From contig JAQOSZ010000028.1 of NCBI GenBank assembly GCA_030347455.1, forward strand, positions 372,001 through 436,000: a stretch of DNA of 64,000 nt, in the 5' to 3' direction. Shown here piece by piece: positions 63,704 through 64,000 of this stretch. The position numbers and the translations under genes are program-made. The DNA comes from Kentomonas sorsogonicus (Eukaryota > Euglenozoa > Kinetoplastea > Trypanosomatida > Trypanosomatidae). The notes under the pieces were generated by a model, which saw only the letters and a program-made list of their open reading frames with translations, ran no database searches and was not told the DNA's origin. Each line of letters begins with the position of its first letter. The first letter of the stretch is position 1.

Positions 63704-64000
63704 CTGAGAAAGGGTGTGTGCGTAGGGATTGGGGGGGGGATCACTTTTGGATTTGTCGCCTCTCTTGTTCTGTTTGGTTGTGTAACAGTACGCGGAGACC
63801 TTGTTTGACTGTTTGTTTGACAGTTTTTTTAAATACTATGTTGAGTTTTGAACCTGTCTGTATGGTTATCCTTTGCTTCGACGTAAACTATTGAGTCTTT
63901 CTGAAAACAAAGAAAGAGGGCAGAGTACAGCGTTTCGTGTTTTTTGTTTCTTTTCTGCGTATAAATCTGAATTAATCCGTAGCGCGTGAGGACCACGAAT
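63704..64000. other. Right-edge spacer
   Basis: GT/G-rich then AT-rich flank upstream of the gene at 61021; nothing further recognised. Confidence 0.5.

Noticed and set aside
1-64000. Bacterial operon, CRISPR array or mobile element
   Set aside because: No Shine-Dalgarno spacing, no direct-repeat/spacer pattern, no transposase or reverse transcriptase motifs; the gene content and long AT-rich spacers are eukaryotic.

Overview
The window looks like nuclear DNA of a kinetoplastid protist, most likely a trypanosomatid; I do not name a genus. Every gene I can support lies on the minus strand. None shows an intron. The genes are GC-rich and are separated by AT-rich spacers of 0.3 to 3.5 kb full of homopolymers, GA/CT and GT/CA microsatellites. 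Purine tracts on the + strand (pyrimidine tracts on the sense strand) followed by an AG precede several start codons, as expected for a polycistronic unit processed by spliced-leader trans-splicing. Many proteins carry long asparagine runs encoded by mixed AAT/AAC triplets, which appear on the + strand as ATT/GTT runs.

In transcription order (high to low coordinates) the unit holds: an unrecognised low-complexity protein (61021-63703); two almost identical genes for a 58-residue protein starting MGGFCS (59593-59769 and 57489-57665); a related small charged protein starting MGNICGK (55959-56280); a large protein with a DEAD-box helicase layout in which the catalytic motifs have decayed (47313-52472); a 2232-codon FUSC/aromatic-acid-exporter-type membrane protein (37521-44219); three neighbouring BAR-like coiled-coil genes (35518-36246, 31426-33924, 29105-30160); an Asn-rich unknown (23501-26432); a single-span membrane protein with chitobiase C-terminal-like repeats (19072-21784); an M17 leucyl aminopeptidase (15418-18004); a small single-span membrane protein (13589-14615); a giant protein ending in an FCP1-type phosphatase domain (1430-12902); and NDUFAF7/MidA, cut by the left edge (1-983).

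Two themes stand out. First, five or six neighbouring genes encode small or coiled-coil proteins, several with N-termini fit for myristoylation plus palmitoylation (MGCEQ, MGFLSC, MGNICG, MGGFCS), next to BAR-like domains. This looks like a local set of peripheral membrane proteins, though co-location in a trypanosomatid unit does not by itself mean shared function. Second, about eight of the fifteen genes change reading frame, some many times, while keeping protein-like sequence in each frame. Because housekeeping genes are affected too, uncorrected insertion/deletion errors in the sequence are the simplest explanation; true gene decay or frameshifting is less likely but cannot be excluded here. 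I saw no tRNA, rRNA, CRISPR array, transposon or viral element.
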